From: Pseudomonadota bacterium
Lineage (GTDB): Bacteria; Pseudomonadota; Gammaproteobacteria; Steroidobacterales; Steroidobacteraceae
Length of the DNA stretch: 64,000 bases
Reading direction: 5' to 3'
Assembly: GCA_963204835.1 (NCBI GenBank)
Contig: CAUJHJ010000031.1
Span: 1-64,000 of the forward strand
In this document: positions 30,591 through 39,152 of the stretch, piece by piece
How positions within the stretch are numbered: the stretch's first letter is position 1
How the letters are laid out: every line of letters starts with the position of its first letter
Program-made: the position numbers and the translations under genes
The notes under the pieces: model-generated
Told to the model about the DNA's origin: nothing
What the model saw: only the letters and a program-made list of their open reading frames with translations
The model's database searches: none

Positions 30591-30619
30591 TTGTCATTCC
30601 TTCAGGGCTAGTGATAACT
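30591..30619 (+). promoter_or_regulatory. Candidate sigma-70 promoter for the AraC-type regulator
   Basis: TTGTCA (30591-30596), 17 bases, then ATAACT (30614-30619). The -35 matches five of six consensus bases. It lies in the 161-bp divergent space between the hydrolase operon and the regulator gene and points toward the regulator. Confidence 0.4.
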
Positions 30620-30692
30620 TCGGCCGCAGTTCGGCGCTGTCGGGGCAGGAACAGATTCCGTCTCGGACGGGCCACGCGGAGTTCCGATCGAC

Positions 30693-31475
30693 ATGGCACG
30701 CAGCACCAGCGGGATCGACTACCAGGATGTGCCGCGTCCGGTCGCGGCGCTGGCGGACGAGTATCCGCCGAATTCCCACGATCCCCCGCACAGCCACAAG
30801 CGTGGCCAGCTCGCCTACGCGATCAGCGGCGTGCTCGTGCTGTCGACGGGCGACGCCACTTATGTCGTGCCGCCGCAGCGGGCCGTCTGGGTGCCACGTG
30901 GTGTCGTCCACGAGGCGCGCACGCGCGGCCGGGTGTCGCTGCGCACCCTGTACCTCGACGATACGGTCGCCTGCGAGCTGCCGCAGCACTGCATGACGAT
31001 CGAAGTGTCGTCACTGTTGCGCGAGCTGATCGTCGAGGCGACGCGCATACCGGTCGAGTACGAAATCGACTCCCGCGACGGCCGCGTGATGGCGCTCATC
31101 GTGGAGGAGATCCGGCATGCGCGCACCGCACCGCTCCAGGTGCCGATGCCGGGCCACGCCCAGCTGCTGAAGGTATGCCGGGCGATCCTCAAGGACCCGG
31201 CCCAGAACGACGTGCTCGACGACTGGGCCGAGGCGGCGGGCATGTGCCGGCGCACCTTCACGCGCCTGTTCCGCCGCGAAACGGGCGTGACCTTCGCCAC
31301 CTGGCGCCAGAACGTGCGCCTGATGGAGGCCATGTCGCGCCTCGCGAACGGGCAGTCGGTGACCGCGGTGGCCTGCGACGTGGGCTACAGCAGCCCGAGC
31401 GCCTTTACGGCGATGTTCCGCCGCGCATTCGGCGTGCCGCCGACGCACTATTGCCCCGACCCCGCGTCGCATTGA
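30693..31475 (+). CDS. AraC family transcriptional regulator with cupin sensor domain
   Basis: A 260-residue regulator. The N-terminal cupin (about 20-95; HSHKRGQLAYAISG, VVPPQRAVWVPRGVVH) would bind a small ligand. The C-terminal AraC double helix-turn-helix (about 165-255; DWAEAAGMCRRTFTRLFRRETG, VACDVGYSSPSAFTAMFRRAFG) binds DNA. It is divergent from the hydrolase/PepSY/GMC/P5CDH operon, which it probably controls. Its 3' end overlaps the opposing PAP2 gene by 71 bases. Confidence 0.94.
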   Translation: MARSTSGIDYQDVPRPVAALADEYPPNSHDPPHSHKRGQLAYAISGVLVLSTGDATYVVPPQRAVWVPRGVVHEARTRGRVSLRTLYLDDTVACELPQHCMTIEVSSLLRELIVEATRIPVEYEIDSRDGRVMALIVEEIRHARTAPLQVPMPGHAQLLKVCRAILKDPAQNDVLDDWAEAAGMCRRTFTRLFRRETGVTFATWRQNVRLMEAMSRLANGQSVTAVACDVGYSSPSAFTAMFRRAFGVPPTHYCPDPASH

Positions 31476-32154
31476 GGTTTCGTCCCCGGTCCGGCGGCAG
31501 CGCGTGGAGTGCAAGGCTCGTGAACCACGCAATCGCCGCGCTCGTCAGATCGTGCGAGAGGAAGTGTGCGCCGCGCGCCTCCTGAGCGAAGGCGAAGAGC
31601 GTGCCGAGCCCGAGGCCGACCGCGAGGCCGATCCACGCCCGGCCGCGATCGAGGTCGCGCAGCACGAAGTAGAGGGCGACGAGCGCAAAGCCCGAGGCCG
31701 AGTGCGCGCCTGGAAAGCAGGCGGCATGGCGCAGTGCGTCGGGCCGATCGGCGAAGAGGCCCACATAGGGAAAGCGGCCGCCGAAAGGCTCGAGATCCCA
31801 GGGACAGTCGATGTTCGTGATCCGCTTCAGCAGGCCCGTCAGGCCGTTGGTGACGGCCAGGGCCAGCACGAAGTAGCCGAGCGCGCGCCGATACGGCGCG
31901 AGGCGCGCGACCCTCCAGCTCGCAAGCCAGGCGGCGAGAGCGACGAGCCCGATGGCGCGCACCAGCAGCCCGCCGCCGGTATGCACGAGATCCCCGGCCC
32001 AGAACGCGCCACGCGCGAGCCATCCGCCGCCCGCAGCGTCGAAGAACCAGCGCTGCGCGATCGCGACATCGAGGTGCATCCCGGCAAGCAGCCCCATCGC
32101 CGCCAGGTAGGCCGCGAGCGGCCACAGCAGGTGCGCGCGCCAGAATGGGCTCAT
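31405..32154 (-). CDS. PAP2-family membrane phosphatase
   Basis: A 249-residue integral membrane protein with about six helices. The three PAP2 active-site blocks are a K-x6-xP variant in LLKRITNIDCPWDL, CFPGAHSASGF (in place of the classic PSGH), and EARGAHFLSHDLTSA with the catalytic His/Asp. Such enzymes dephosphorylate lipid phosphates or undecaprenyl pyrophosphate at the periplasmic face. The KRxTNxxCPWDL form is typical of a proteobacterial acid-phosphatase-like subgroup. It overlaps the GPH transporter gene by ATGA and overlaps the convergent AraC gene by 71 bases. The last 30 or so residues are Arg/Gly-rich and look unstructured. Confidence 0.88.
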   Translation of the reverse strand: MSPFWRAHLLWPLAAYLAAMGLLAGMHLDVAIAQRWFFDAAGGGWLARGAFWAGDLVHTGGGLLVRAIGLVALAAWLASWRVARLAPYRRALGYFVLALAVTNGLTGLLKRITNIDCPWDLEPFGGRFPYVGLFADRPDALRHAACFPGAHSASGFALVALYFVLRDLDRGRAWIGLAVGLGLGTLFAFAQEARGAHFLSHDLTSAAIAWFTSLALHALPPDRGRNLNATRGRGNSASAARRMRGGTSP

Positions 32155-33515
32155 GCGCGCCGCGTGTGCTTGAGCGACTCCTCGGTCAGGCGGTAGAACG
32201 CGAGGCAGGGGATCGACAGCGCGAAGTAGATGCACGGCAACAGCGCCGCGGCCCACTTGATGCCGTCGATGGCCGCCGGTGCCTGCACCGGCGCCTTCGA
32301 CTCGAAGCCGACGGCCGCATAGACGAGCAGCAGGATCGACGGGGCGAGCGCCGCGGCGACCTTCTCCACGAAGCTGTAGAGCGCCGAGAATATGCCCTCG
32401 CGCCTGAGGCCGGTGCGCCGGTAGTCGTATTCCATCGTGTCGGGCAGCATCGACTGGCCCATCAGCAGCAGGCCCGACGCCGCCACGCCCTTGAGAGCCG
32501 CGCGCAGGCAGAAGAACCACAGGGGCTCCGCGGGACCCGCGAGCAGCCACGAGAGCGACACGACGCTGAAGATCGCGGTGGCGAGGATGTAGGTGCGCTG
32601 CTTCTCGATCGCGATCGCGATGCGGCGCCACAGCGGGATCGTCACGATCTGCGTGATGCCGGCGCACGCGACGAACCACAGCATCCACTCGCCCGGGTTC
32701 TCGCGGCCGATCACGAAGCGCACGACGAAGATCGCCGTCGCGGTATTGGTGAACATGCCGAAGAGCTGCAGGAACTTGGTCGCGATCAGGGCGACGAACG
32801 GCCGGTTCGAGAACCCCGTGCGCCATTGCTCGCCGAGCGGGACGGACTTGCGCTCGCGCACCGTGAAGCGCGCGCCGGCGGTGCCGTAGAACGCCGCGGC
32901 CATGAACACGAAGATGCCCGCGCCGAAGATCACGCCCATGGCCGCATAGCCGCGCGCCCCGCCGCCGAACCACTCCGCGGCCCGCTGCGCGAGGCCGCCG
33001 GCGAGGAAGGTGCCGATGCCGATGAAGAACACGCGGTAGGACATCATCCGCGTGCGCTCCTTGTAGTCGTCGAGCATCTCGGCGGGCATCGCCATGTAGG
33101 GCACGTTGAAGATCGTGTAGCCCGTGCCGACGATCGCGAGCACGAGCGTGATCACGGGCAAGGGCAGCCGGGTGGGCGCCAGCCCGAGGGCGTACACGCC
33201 GGCGAAGCCGATCGAGGTCACGACGGCGCCGAGCAGCAGGTAGGGGCGGCGGCGGCCCCAGCGCGTCGACGTGCGATCGCTGATGACGCCCATCACGGGA
33301 TTGGCGACGATGTCCCAGGCCTTGGCGACGAACAGCATCGCCGCCGCCGTCGCCGCGCCGATGCCCAGCACCGTGGTCAGGAAGAACGGCACCAGGAAGG
33401 AAAAGCCGTTGAGCACGAGCGAGGCGCCCAGCGTGCCGATGCCCCAGCCCAGGTGGAGGCGCCAGGTGGCGGCGCGGACGGGAGCGGCGGTCAGGGATTC
33501 GGCGTTGGCGGACAT
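32151..33515 (-). CDS. GPH-family glycoside/cation symporter (MFS)
   Basis: A 454-residue inner-membrane transporter with 12 helices. Signatures of the glycoside-pentoside-hexuronide:cation symporters are AWDIVANPVMGVISDRTSTRWGRRRPYLL (about 67-95) and FNVPYMAMPAEMLDDYKERTR (about 141-161). It would import a sugar or glycoside with Na+ or H+. It is followed by the PAP2 phosphatase gene (ATGA overlap). The specific sugar cannot be read from the sequence. Confidence 0.93.
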   Translation of the reverse strand: MSANAESLTAAPVRAATWRLHLGWGIGTLGASLVLNGFSFLVPFFLTTVLGIGAATAAAMLFVAKAWDIVANPVMGVISDRTSTRWGRRRPYLLLGAVVTSIGFAGVYALGLAPTRLPLPVITLVLAIVGTGYTIFNVPYMAMPAEMLDDYKERTRMMSYRVFFIGIGTFLAGGLAQRAAEWFGGGARGYAAMGVIFGAGIFVFMAAAFYGTAGARFTVRERKSVPLGEQWRTGFSNRPFVALIATKFLQLFGMFTNTATAIFVVRFVIGRENPGEWMLWFVACAGITQIVTIPLWRRIAIAIEKQRTYILATAIFSVVSLSWLLAGPAEPLWFFCLRAALKGVAASGLLLMGQSMLPDTMEYDYRRTGLRREGIFSALYSFVEKVAAALAPSILLLVYAAVGFESKAPVQAPAAIDGIKWAAALLPCIYFALSIPCLAFYRLTEESLKHTRRA

Positions 33516-33686
33516 CGATGCACCTGCGTAGGGAGCTTTAGGCTACGAGCTTATGGCTTCGGGCTCCGCGCCAGAAGTCCACGACGTGCGCGGACCGACC
33601 ATCACGCGGCTACGCAGCGCTTTGGCCCACCGCCCGCCGCCGCTTGTCGGGACCCTTCCGCCCATGCGGGCTGTAGCATCCCCACC

Positions 33687-35189
33687 ATGAATCCCGCTTT
33701 GCCCTCCCCTGGAGCCGCGGCCCAGGCCTTCCTCGCCCGCGCGCATGGCCATTTCATCGGCGGGCGCTGGGTCGCGCCGCTCGCCGGCGAGCGCTTCGAT
33801 GTCTTCGATCCGGGCACCGGGCTGAAGATCTCGACCGCCGCGGCCGGCGACGCCCAGGACATCGATGCGGCCGTGGCGGCCGCGCGCGCGGCGTTCACGG
33901 GCCCGTGGGCGAAATTCACGGCCGCCGAACGCGGCAAGGTACTGTGGAAGCTCGCCGACCTCGTCGAGCGTCATGCGCAGGAACTCATCGAGCTCGAAAT
34001 CCTCGACAACGGCCTGCCGCTGCCGGTCGCGCAGTATGTCGTGCACCATGTAGTGCCGGATTTCTTCCGTTACTACGCCGGCTGGCCGACCAAGATCGAG
34101 GGCGCGACGATTCCGGCGGCGCCGCAGGGGCGGCGGCCGGGCGAGGTGCTGTCGTTCACCCTGCGCGAGCCGCTCGGCGTGGTCGGCGCCATCACGCCCT
34201 GGAATGCACCGCTGCCGATGCTGATGGTGAAGCTCGCACCGGCGCTCGCGGCCGGCTGCACGCTGGTGCTGAAGCCCGCGGAGCTGACGCCGCTCACGGC
34301 GCTGCGGATGGCGGAACTGTGCGCCGAGGCGGGCGTCCCGGACGGTGTCGTCAATGTCGTGACGGGCTTGGGTGAAACGGCGGGCGCCGCGCTCGCCGCA
34401 CACCCGCGCGTCGACAAGATCGCGTTCACCGGCTCGACGGAAGTCGGTCGCCTGATCGTCAAGGCTGCCGTCGGCAACCTCAAGAAGGTGTCGCTCGAAC
34501 TCGGCGGCAAGTCCCCGGTGATCGTGTTCGCCGACGCCGCGCTCGAGCAGGTGATCCCGGGAGCGGCGCGCGCCTGCTTTTTCCTGCAGGGCCAGAACTG
34601 CATGGCGGGCACGCGCCTGTACGTGCACGAGAAGGTGCACGACCAGGTCGTCGCCGGCGTCGCCAACATCGCCCGTTCGATGCAGATGGGCCACGGGCTC
34701 GATCCGGCCTCGCAGTTCGGCCCGCTGATCTCGACCGAACAGCGTGAGCGCGTGCGCGGTTTCGTCGAGGCGGGCCGCCGCGAAGGCGGCGAACTCGTGT
34801 GCGGCGGCGGCGTGCCCTCGCGCCCCGGCTATTTCTTCGAGCCGACGGTGTTCGCGCGCATGCGGCCCGACATGACGCCGGTGAAGAGCGAGATCTTCGG
34901 CCCGGTGCTGTGCGTGCAGGCCTTCGGCGACCAGGACCTCGAGCGCGTCGCGGCCGAAGCCAACGACACGATCTACGGCCTCTCGGGCAGCGTCTGGACG
35001 CGCGATATCGGCCTGGCGATGCAGATGGTGCGCCGGATCGATTCGGGACAGGTGAGCGTCAACATGCACGCCGCGCTCGACCCCGCGATGCCCTTTGGCG
35101 GCAACAAGCAGTCGGGCTGGGGCCGCGAGTTCGGCAAGGAGGGGCTCGACTCCTACCTCAAGACGAAGGGCGTCAGCGTCGCGTGGTGA
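33687..35189 (+). CDS. NAD(P)-dependent aldehyde dehydrogenase
   Basis: A 500-residue ALDH superfamily enzyme of the betaine/phenylacetaldehyde-dehydrogenase type. It has ITPWNAPLPMLMVKLAPALAAGCTLVLKPAE (about 170-200), FTGSTEVG, the general base in LELGGKSP (about 268), the catalytic Cys in GQNCMAGTR (about 303) and EIFGPVL. The gene stands alone between divergent and convergent neighbours, so the substrate is unknown. Its last 17 bases overlap the opposing YkvI-like gene. The 171-bp upstream region separates it from the divergent GPH transporter; no clear promoter was seen there. Confidence 0.93.
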   Translation: MNPALPSPGAAAQAFLARAHGHFIGGRWVAPLAGERFDVFDPGTGLKISTAAAGDAQDIDAAVAAARAAFTGPWAKFTAAERGKVLWKLADLVERHAQELIELEILDNGLPLPVAQYVVHHVVPDFFRYYAGWPTKIEGATIPAAPQGRRPGEVLSFTLREPLGVVGAITPWNAPLPMLMVKLAPALAAGCTLVLKPAELTPLTALRMAELCAEAGVPDGVVNVVTGLGETAGAALAAHPRVDKIAFTGSTEVGRLIVKAAVGNLKKVSLELGGKSPVIVFADAALEQVIPGAARACFFLQGQNCMAGTRLYVHEKVHDQVVAGVANIARSMQMGHGLDPASQFGPLISTEQRERVRGFVEAGRREGGELVCGGGVPSRPGYFFEPTVFARMRPDMTPVKSEIFGPVLCVQAFGDQDLERVAAEANDTIYGLSGSVWTRDIGLAMQMVRRIDSGQVSVNMHAALDPAMPFGGNKQSGWGREFGKEGLDSYLKTKGVSVAW

Positions 35190-36255
35190 GGCGCCAGACG
35201 CCGACCGTCAGCACCGGCACGACCAGCAGTGCGATGAAAGCCCACGTGAGCGCCCCGTAGCCTTTCGCGATGAGGTCGACCAGGCCGACCCGCGCGGCCG
35301 CGTACACCGACAGCAGCATGATCACGGTTGCGAGCAGGGGGCGCACGACGCGTGGCATCGTCCGCTGCCGCTCTTCATAGGCCTTCGCCACGCGCTCGTT
35401 GATCGCGTGCAGCACCGCGACCCCCGTATCGACCAATGTCAGCAGCACGGCGAGCTGGAACGCCCATTCGAACCACGGCGCGTGCAGGCGCGCCAGCAGG
35501 AAGGCCGAAGGCAAGGCCTCGGCGCCGATCCCGGGGTAGTAGCCTATCATCGCGATATAGAAGAGCACGGCGGGCAGCATGCCGAGCGGCCCGGCGAGCG
35601 CGCCGGCAACCAGCGCTTCGCGGCGCGTCGTCAGGTGCCGGATGCAGAACAGCACCGCCGGGATCGTCGCCACGTTGTAGCCCGCGTAGCTGATGCCGGC
35701 CTTGAACCAGCCATCGGCCGGCACCCCCGACGCAAAGCTGGCTTCGATGCGATCGCCGAACGCGAACAGGCTCCAGGCCACGAGCACGACGTAGACGAGG
35801 TACAGGTAGCCCACCGACAGCGTCAGGAACTTCTCGATGAAGGCATTGCTGTAGAAGAGCAGCGCACCCGTGGCGATGATCATGCCGAGCGAGCCGGCGA
35901 GTTTCGGCCAGCCGAGGAGGCTGTGCACCACTTCCCCCGCGGCCGCGCCCATCACCGCCAGGATGATGACGATCAGCAGCAGGTACGCAACCTCGAACAG
36001 GAACCAGCCGCGGCCCAGCAGCAGCCGGAAGAAACTTCGGTAGTCATAGGCCCTCGCGACACGGGCCAGCTCGAAGCTGACCATCAGCACGGCGCTCCAC
36101 ACGAGCATGCTGACGAGCATGCCGAGCAGGCCGCCCCAGGGGCCGGCGGGCATGAAGAACTCGACGAGCTCGCGACCCGTGGCGTAGCCGCCGGCGATCA
36201 CGGCGGATTCGAACACGAAGCCGGGCAGCAGGTAGCGCCGGAAGAAATCGCTCAT
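35173..36255 (-). CDS. YkvI-like multispanning membrane protein
   Basis: A 360-residue protein with about ten hydrophobic helices, beginning FVFESAVIAGGYATGRELVEFF. It matches the YkvI family of membrane proteins distantly related to LeuT-fold amino acid transporters. It is the last gene of the dipeptide-epimerase operon. Its ATG overlaps the stop of the truncated dgcN-like gene, and I see no ribosome site, so translation probably depends on coupling. The context suggests transport of an amino acid or dipeptide handled by the epimerase. Function is not established for the family. Confidence 0.82.
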   Translation of the reverse strand: MSDFFRRYLLPGFVFESAVIAGGYATGRELVEFFMPAGPWGGLLGMLVSMLVWSAVLMVSFELARVARAYDYRSFFRLLLGRGWFLFEVAYLLLIVIILAVMGAAAGEVVHSLLGWPKLAGSLGMIIATGALLFYSNAFIEKFLTLSVGYLYLVYVVLVAWSLFAFGDRIEASFASGVPADGWFKAGISYAGYNVATIPAVLFCIRHLTTRREALVAGALAGPLGMLPAVLFYIAMIGYYPGIGAEALPSAFLLARLHAPWFEWAFQLAVLLTLVDTGVAVLHAINERVAKAYEERQRTMPRVVRPLLATVIMLLSVYAAARVGLVDLIAKGYGALTWAFIALLVVPVLTVGVWRLTTRR

Positions 36256-36461
36256 GCGCGGGCGATCATGATGCCGGTCTGGCCACTCGCACGGAAATCC
36301 GCCGGCAGGCTTAGGCTGATGGCCCCCGGAGCGCAAGCCAGTTCGCCGATGCACTTCTCGCCGGCCCAGTCGCGCAGGCCAAAGGCGGTCTTGGCATAGC
36401 CCGGTTCCGATGTATCGCCGAGAAACAGCAGGTAGGGATGCGGCAACTCCAGCATCGTCAT
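36252..36461 (-). pseudogene. Truncated DUF1611 (DgcN-like) N-terminal fragment, 69 codons
   Basis: The 69 residues (LPHPYLLFLGDTSEPGYAKT, FGLRDW, then a short strand ending GIMIARA) follow the start of DUF1611/DgcN proteins, which are normally about 330-350 residues. The frame ends just after the first Rossmann-like unit, and the ATPase/acetyltransferase part is absent. The start overlaps the stop of the dipeptide-epimerase gene (ATGA) and the stop overlaps the start of the YkvI-like gene (ATGA), so the fragment sits exactly where an intact dgcN would be. It is either a deletion remnant or a domesticated small protein. Confidence 0.7.
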
Positions 36462-37444
36462 GCCTTCCCGCCACCCCAGACCGTGTCGGGACAATCGACG
36501 CTGCCCTCGGTGTAGCGCACGCCGGGCACGCGATCCTGGGCAAGGAAGATCGGGCCGTCGAGATCGACGAAGTCACACAGCTGGGCCACGACGAAGGCCG
36601 GCGCCATCGCGAGGCTCGAGCCCAGCATGTTGCCGACCATGACCTGGAGCCCCAGCCGCCTTGCCTCGGCAACGATCAGCAGCGCCTCGGTGAGGCCACC
36701 GCACTTGTCGAGCTTGATGTTCACCACGTCGAACCGGCCCACGAGGCCCGCCACGTCCGCAAGCCCCTGCACGCTTTCGTCGGCGGCCAGGGGTATCGGG
36801 CAGCCGAGTCCTTCGAGATCCGCCTCGCCGCCGCGTGGCAACGGCTGTTCGATCAGCTCGACGCCGGCATCGACCAGGTGCGGAAGGACGGTGTCGAGCG
36901 TGTCGAGGGTGTAGCCCTGGTTGGCATCGACGCCCAGCCACACATCGGGACGCGCCGCGCGCAGGCTGCGGACCCTTTCGATGTCGGTCGGCACGTCGCC
37001 GTCGAGCTTGAGCTTGATCGCGCGCGCGCCGGCCAGCGCCCGTGCGCCGTGGGAGACGACAGCCGGATCGTCCGCGCCGAGCGTAAAGGTGGTGATGCGT
37101 GCGACCGGACGATCGATCCCCGCCAGTTGCCACGCGGACCGGCCCGCGAGCTTCGCCTCGAGATCCCACAGCGCGCAATCGACGGCATTGCGCGCGCCCC
37201 CCACCGGCAACAGCTCGCGCAGGGCCGTGCGATCGATGCCGCCCTCGATCGCATCGCGATGCGCCGCCAGGGTAGCGACGATCTGCGCGGGCCTGTCCTC
37301 GAGGTAGTAGACACCCGCGGCCTCGCCCCATCCCCGCGCGGCACCGCCCTGCAGGGTGGCCACCGCGACGGGCACGTCGGTGAAGGTATACCCGGAGATG
37401 CGAAATGGCGCCTTCAGGGGCAGCGGCTCCACTTCGACCCGCAT
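36458..37444 (-). CDS. Dipeptide epimerase / DgcA-like enolase-superfamily enzyme
   Basis: A 328-residue enolase-superfamily racemase/epimerase. The metal and base residues are visible: KxK as IKLKLD (about 162-167), Asp in VDANQGY, Glu in IEQPLP, Asp in AADESV and the second-half Lys in VNIKLDKCGG. This is the Ala-Glu epimerase / N-acetyl-D-glutamate racemase (DgcA) group. ATG 37444 fits the family N-terminus; ATG 37483 has a better GAGGG but would add 13 residues. Next to a DUF1611 fragment and a transporter, the context resembles D-glutamate (DgcN-DgcA) or cell-wall-dipeptide catabolism. Confidence 0.88.
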   Translation of the reverse strand: MRVEVEPLPLKAPFRISGYTFTDVPVAVATLQGGAARGWGEAAGVYYLEDRPAQIVATLAAHRDAIEGGIDRTALRELLPVGGARNAVDCALWDLEAKLAGRSAWQLAGIDRPVARITTFTLGADDPAVVSHGARALAGARAIKLKLDGDVPTDIERVRSLRAARPDVWLGVDANQGYTLDTLDTVLPHLVDAGVELIEQPLPRGGEADLEGLGCPIPLAADESVQGLADVAGLVGRFDVVNIKLDKCGGLTEALLIVAEARRLGLQVMVGNMLGSSLAMAPAFVVAQLCDFVDLDGPIFLAQDRVPGVRYTEGSVDCPDTVWGGGKA

Positions 37445-37574
37445 CGCCAGGCGCCCGCCCATCGCTGAGGTGCGCAAGTGCATTGGACCCTCGCTCATGT
37501 CCGCCGATCCCCGGATCCCACGCTGCCGCAATCCGACCGCGCGTTGCGGCAGGACCCGCGGGCCCGCCCTTGCG

Positions 37575-37652
37575 CTACAGGTTCGCGCGCAGCCTGACGC
37601 TGTAGTAGCGCCCGATGACATCATACAGCGCCGCATCCGGGACCTTCGGCGG
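37575..37652 (-). pseudogene. C-terminal remnant of a TonB-dependent receptor
   Basis: The final 25 or so codons of a minus-strand frame read PDAALYDVIGRYYSVRLRANL then stop. This is the typical last periplasmic turn and terminal beta strand of a TonB receptor barrel. Nothing receptor-like continues upstream of about 37652; instead the sequence becomes the plus-strand HTH-cupin regulator body. I read it as the tail left by a deletion. The identification rests on a short stretch. Confidence 0.55.
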
Positions 37653-38069
37653 CTCACGCTCACGTACGACAAGCTGCTGCAGCTGAGCGAGCGGCTGAAG
37701 ATTCCGATGGCCGAACTGTTTGCCGAGCCAGGCGACGGGCACGAAGCCGCGGTGGCCGCGGGCCGCAAGCGCATGCTTCCGGTGCTGACGCGCGTTCGCG
37801 CCAAGAGCGTCGGCGAATTCGGCGAGCTGGTGCACCACGCCGGCGAAGAGTACATCCGCGTGCTCGAAGGGCGGGTCGAAATCCACACCGAGTCTTACGA
37901 CCCGATCGTTCTTCCGGCGGGAGAATCCACCTGCATCGATTCGAGCATGGGCCACCCCTACGTCGCGGCGGAGGGCTGCGACGAAGGCACCCGCATCGAG
38001 CCGCCGGACGAAGGCGGCAAGCTATCGCCGGTCGCGAAGCCGAGGCAGCGCCGCAGGGCCGGCGCCTAG
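37653..38069 (+). pseudogene. HTH-cupin (XRE family) regulator lacking its N-terminal HTH
   Basis: From about 37653 the frame reads LTLTYDKLLQLSERLKIPMAELF, the last helices of an XRE helix-turn-helix domain. A linker and a cupin sensor domain follow (VHHAGEEYIRVLEGRVEIHTESYDPIVLPAGEST). The usual preceding 40-60 residues, with the recognition helix and S-x-L-S-x-I-E, are absent: upstream sequence in the frame is Arg-rich shadow coding and then the receptor remnant on the other strand. An ATG at 37707 could still give a cupin-only protein. The 3' end overlaps the opposing P1 peptidase gene by 48 bases. Confidence 0.65.
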
Positions 38070-39152
38070 CAACGCGCCGAGTTCCCCGACCGGAATCGCG
38101 CGCACGGTGCGACCGTTGCCGGTCGTATCGGTCGCCTTGAGCAGCGAGTCGTAGATCGCCTCTTCCGTTGCATCCATAACCGCTTCGAAGAACGGCGACA
38201 CGGCATCGGTCGGCAGGAATTCGCGCGCCATCGTGGCCGTTGAAAAGGCGATCGCGTAGTCACCGCTGCCATTGGAGAACGTGGAGCCGGTGCGCGCCAT
38301 CGCGTAGATCGCGCGCGCGGCGAGGCGCTCGAGGTTGCGCGCATCGAGCGGCGCATCGGTCGCGACTACGATCATGCAGGAGCCGTCGGCCGACGCCACG
38401 CGCTCTTGCACCGGTGGTGCGAGATGCTTCCACACCGGCACGCCCGCGATCGTGAGGCGCCCGCCGAAGTTCGTCTGCACGAGCACGCCCACCGTCCAGG
38501 CTTCACCGCCCTGCTCCACCCGTCGCGAGGCCGTGCCGATGCCGCCCTTCCAGCCGAACGCAATCGTGCCGGTACCCGCGCCCACCGCGCCCTCCTCTAC
38601 CGGCCCGGTGCGCGCGGAGCGGATCGCTTCGATCACGTGGTCGCGCGTCACGTGGCCGCCACGAATGTCGTTCAGCGCGCCGTCATTCGTCTCGCCGACC
38701 AGCGCATTCACCGAGCGCACCGCTTCGTTGCCGGGCTGCGCCAGCGTCCACGCGACCACGCCTTCGACAGCCGGACCGACCGCGAGCGTGTTCGTGAGCA
38801 CGATCGGAGTCTCGATCGTGCCGAGCTCGCGCACCTGCGTCGAGCCCGCCAGTTTGCCGAAGGCGTTGCCGACGAATACAGCGCCCGGCACCTTCTGCTG
38901 GAAGAGATTGCCGCCGTGCGGCAGGATGACCGTGACGCCGGTGCGCACGCGCTCGCCCGCGACCAGCGTGACCTGCCCGACCTTCACGCCGGCGACATCG
39001 GTGATCGCATCGAGCAGACCCGGCTGCATCACGCCCGGTGCGACCCCGAGGTCGCGCGCGCGCGGACGATCGGCCGCCGCGGGCTGCGAGGCAAGCATTG
39101 CCAGCGCGTACAGCGCGAACGCCCGGCGACGCAGCCTCGCCCGCGCCTTCAT
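38022..39152 (-). CDS. P1 family peptidase (DmpA/BapA-type aminopeptidase), exported
   Basis: A 376-residue protein with a signal peptide (about 1-27). It has the DmpA-family blocks GITDVAGVKVGQVTL, NTLAVGPAVEGV, GETNDGALNDIRGGHVT, AVGAGTGTIAFGWKGGIGTASR and ADGSCMIVVATDAPL. The Gly-Ser bond in the last block is the expected autocleavage site, making Ser the N-terminal nucleophile of the beta chain. These enzymes remove D-amino acids or beta-alanine from peptides. It overlaps the DMT transporter gene by ATGA. Next to the epimerase locus it may also handle D-amino-acid peptides; that is inference. Confidence 0.92.
   Translation of the reverse strand: MKARARLRRRAFALYALAMLASQPAAADRPRARDLGVAPGVMQPGLLDAITDVAGVKVGQVTLVAGERVRTGVTVILPHGGNLFQQKVPGAVFVGNAFGKLAGSTQVRELGTIETPIVLTNTLAVGPAVEGVVAWTLAQPGNEAVRSVNALVGETNDGALNDIRGGHVTRDHVIEAIRSARTGPVEEGAVGAGTGTIAFGWKGGIGTASRRVEQGGEAWTVGVLVQTNFGGRLTIAGVPVWKHLAPPVQERVASADGSCMIVVATDAPLDARNLERLAARAIYAMARTGSTFSNGSGDYAIAFSTATMAREFLPTDAVSPFFEAVMDATEEAIYDSLLKATDTTGNGRTVRAIPVGELGALLGAGPAALPRLRDRR

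Noticed and set aside
32145-33686. N-terminal extension of the aldehyde dehydrogenase frame
   Set aside because: The extension is antisense to the GPH transporter; the ALDH domain begins just after ATG 33687.
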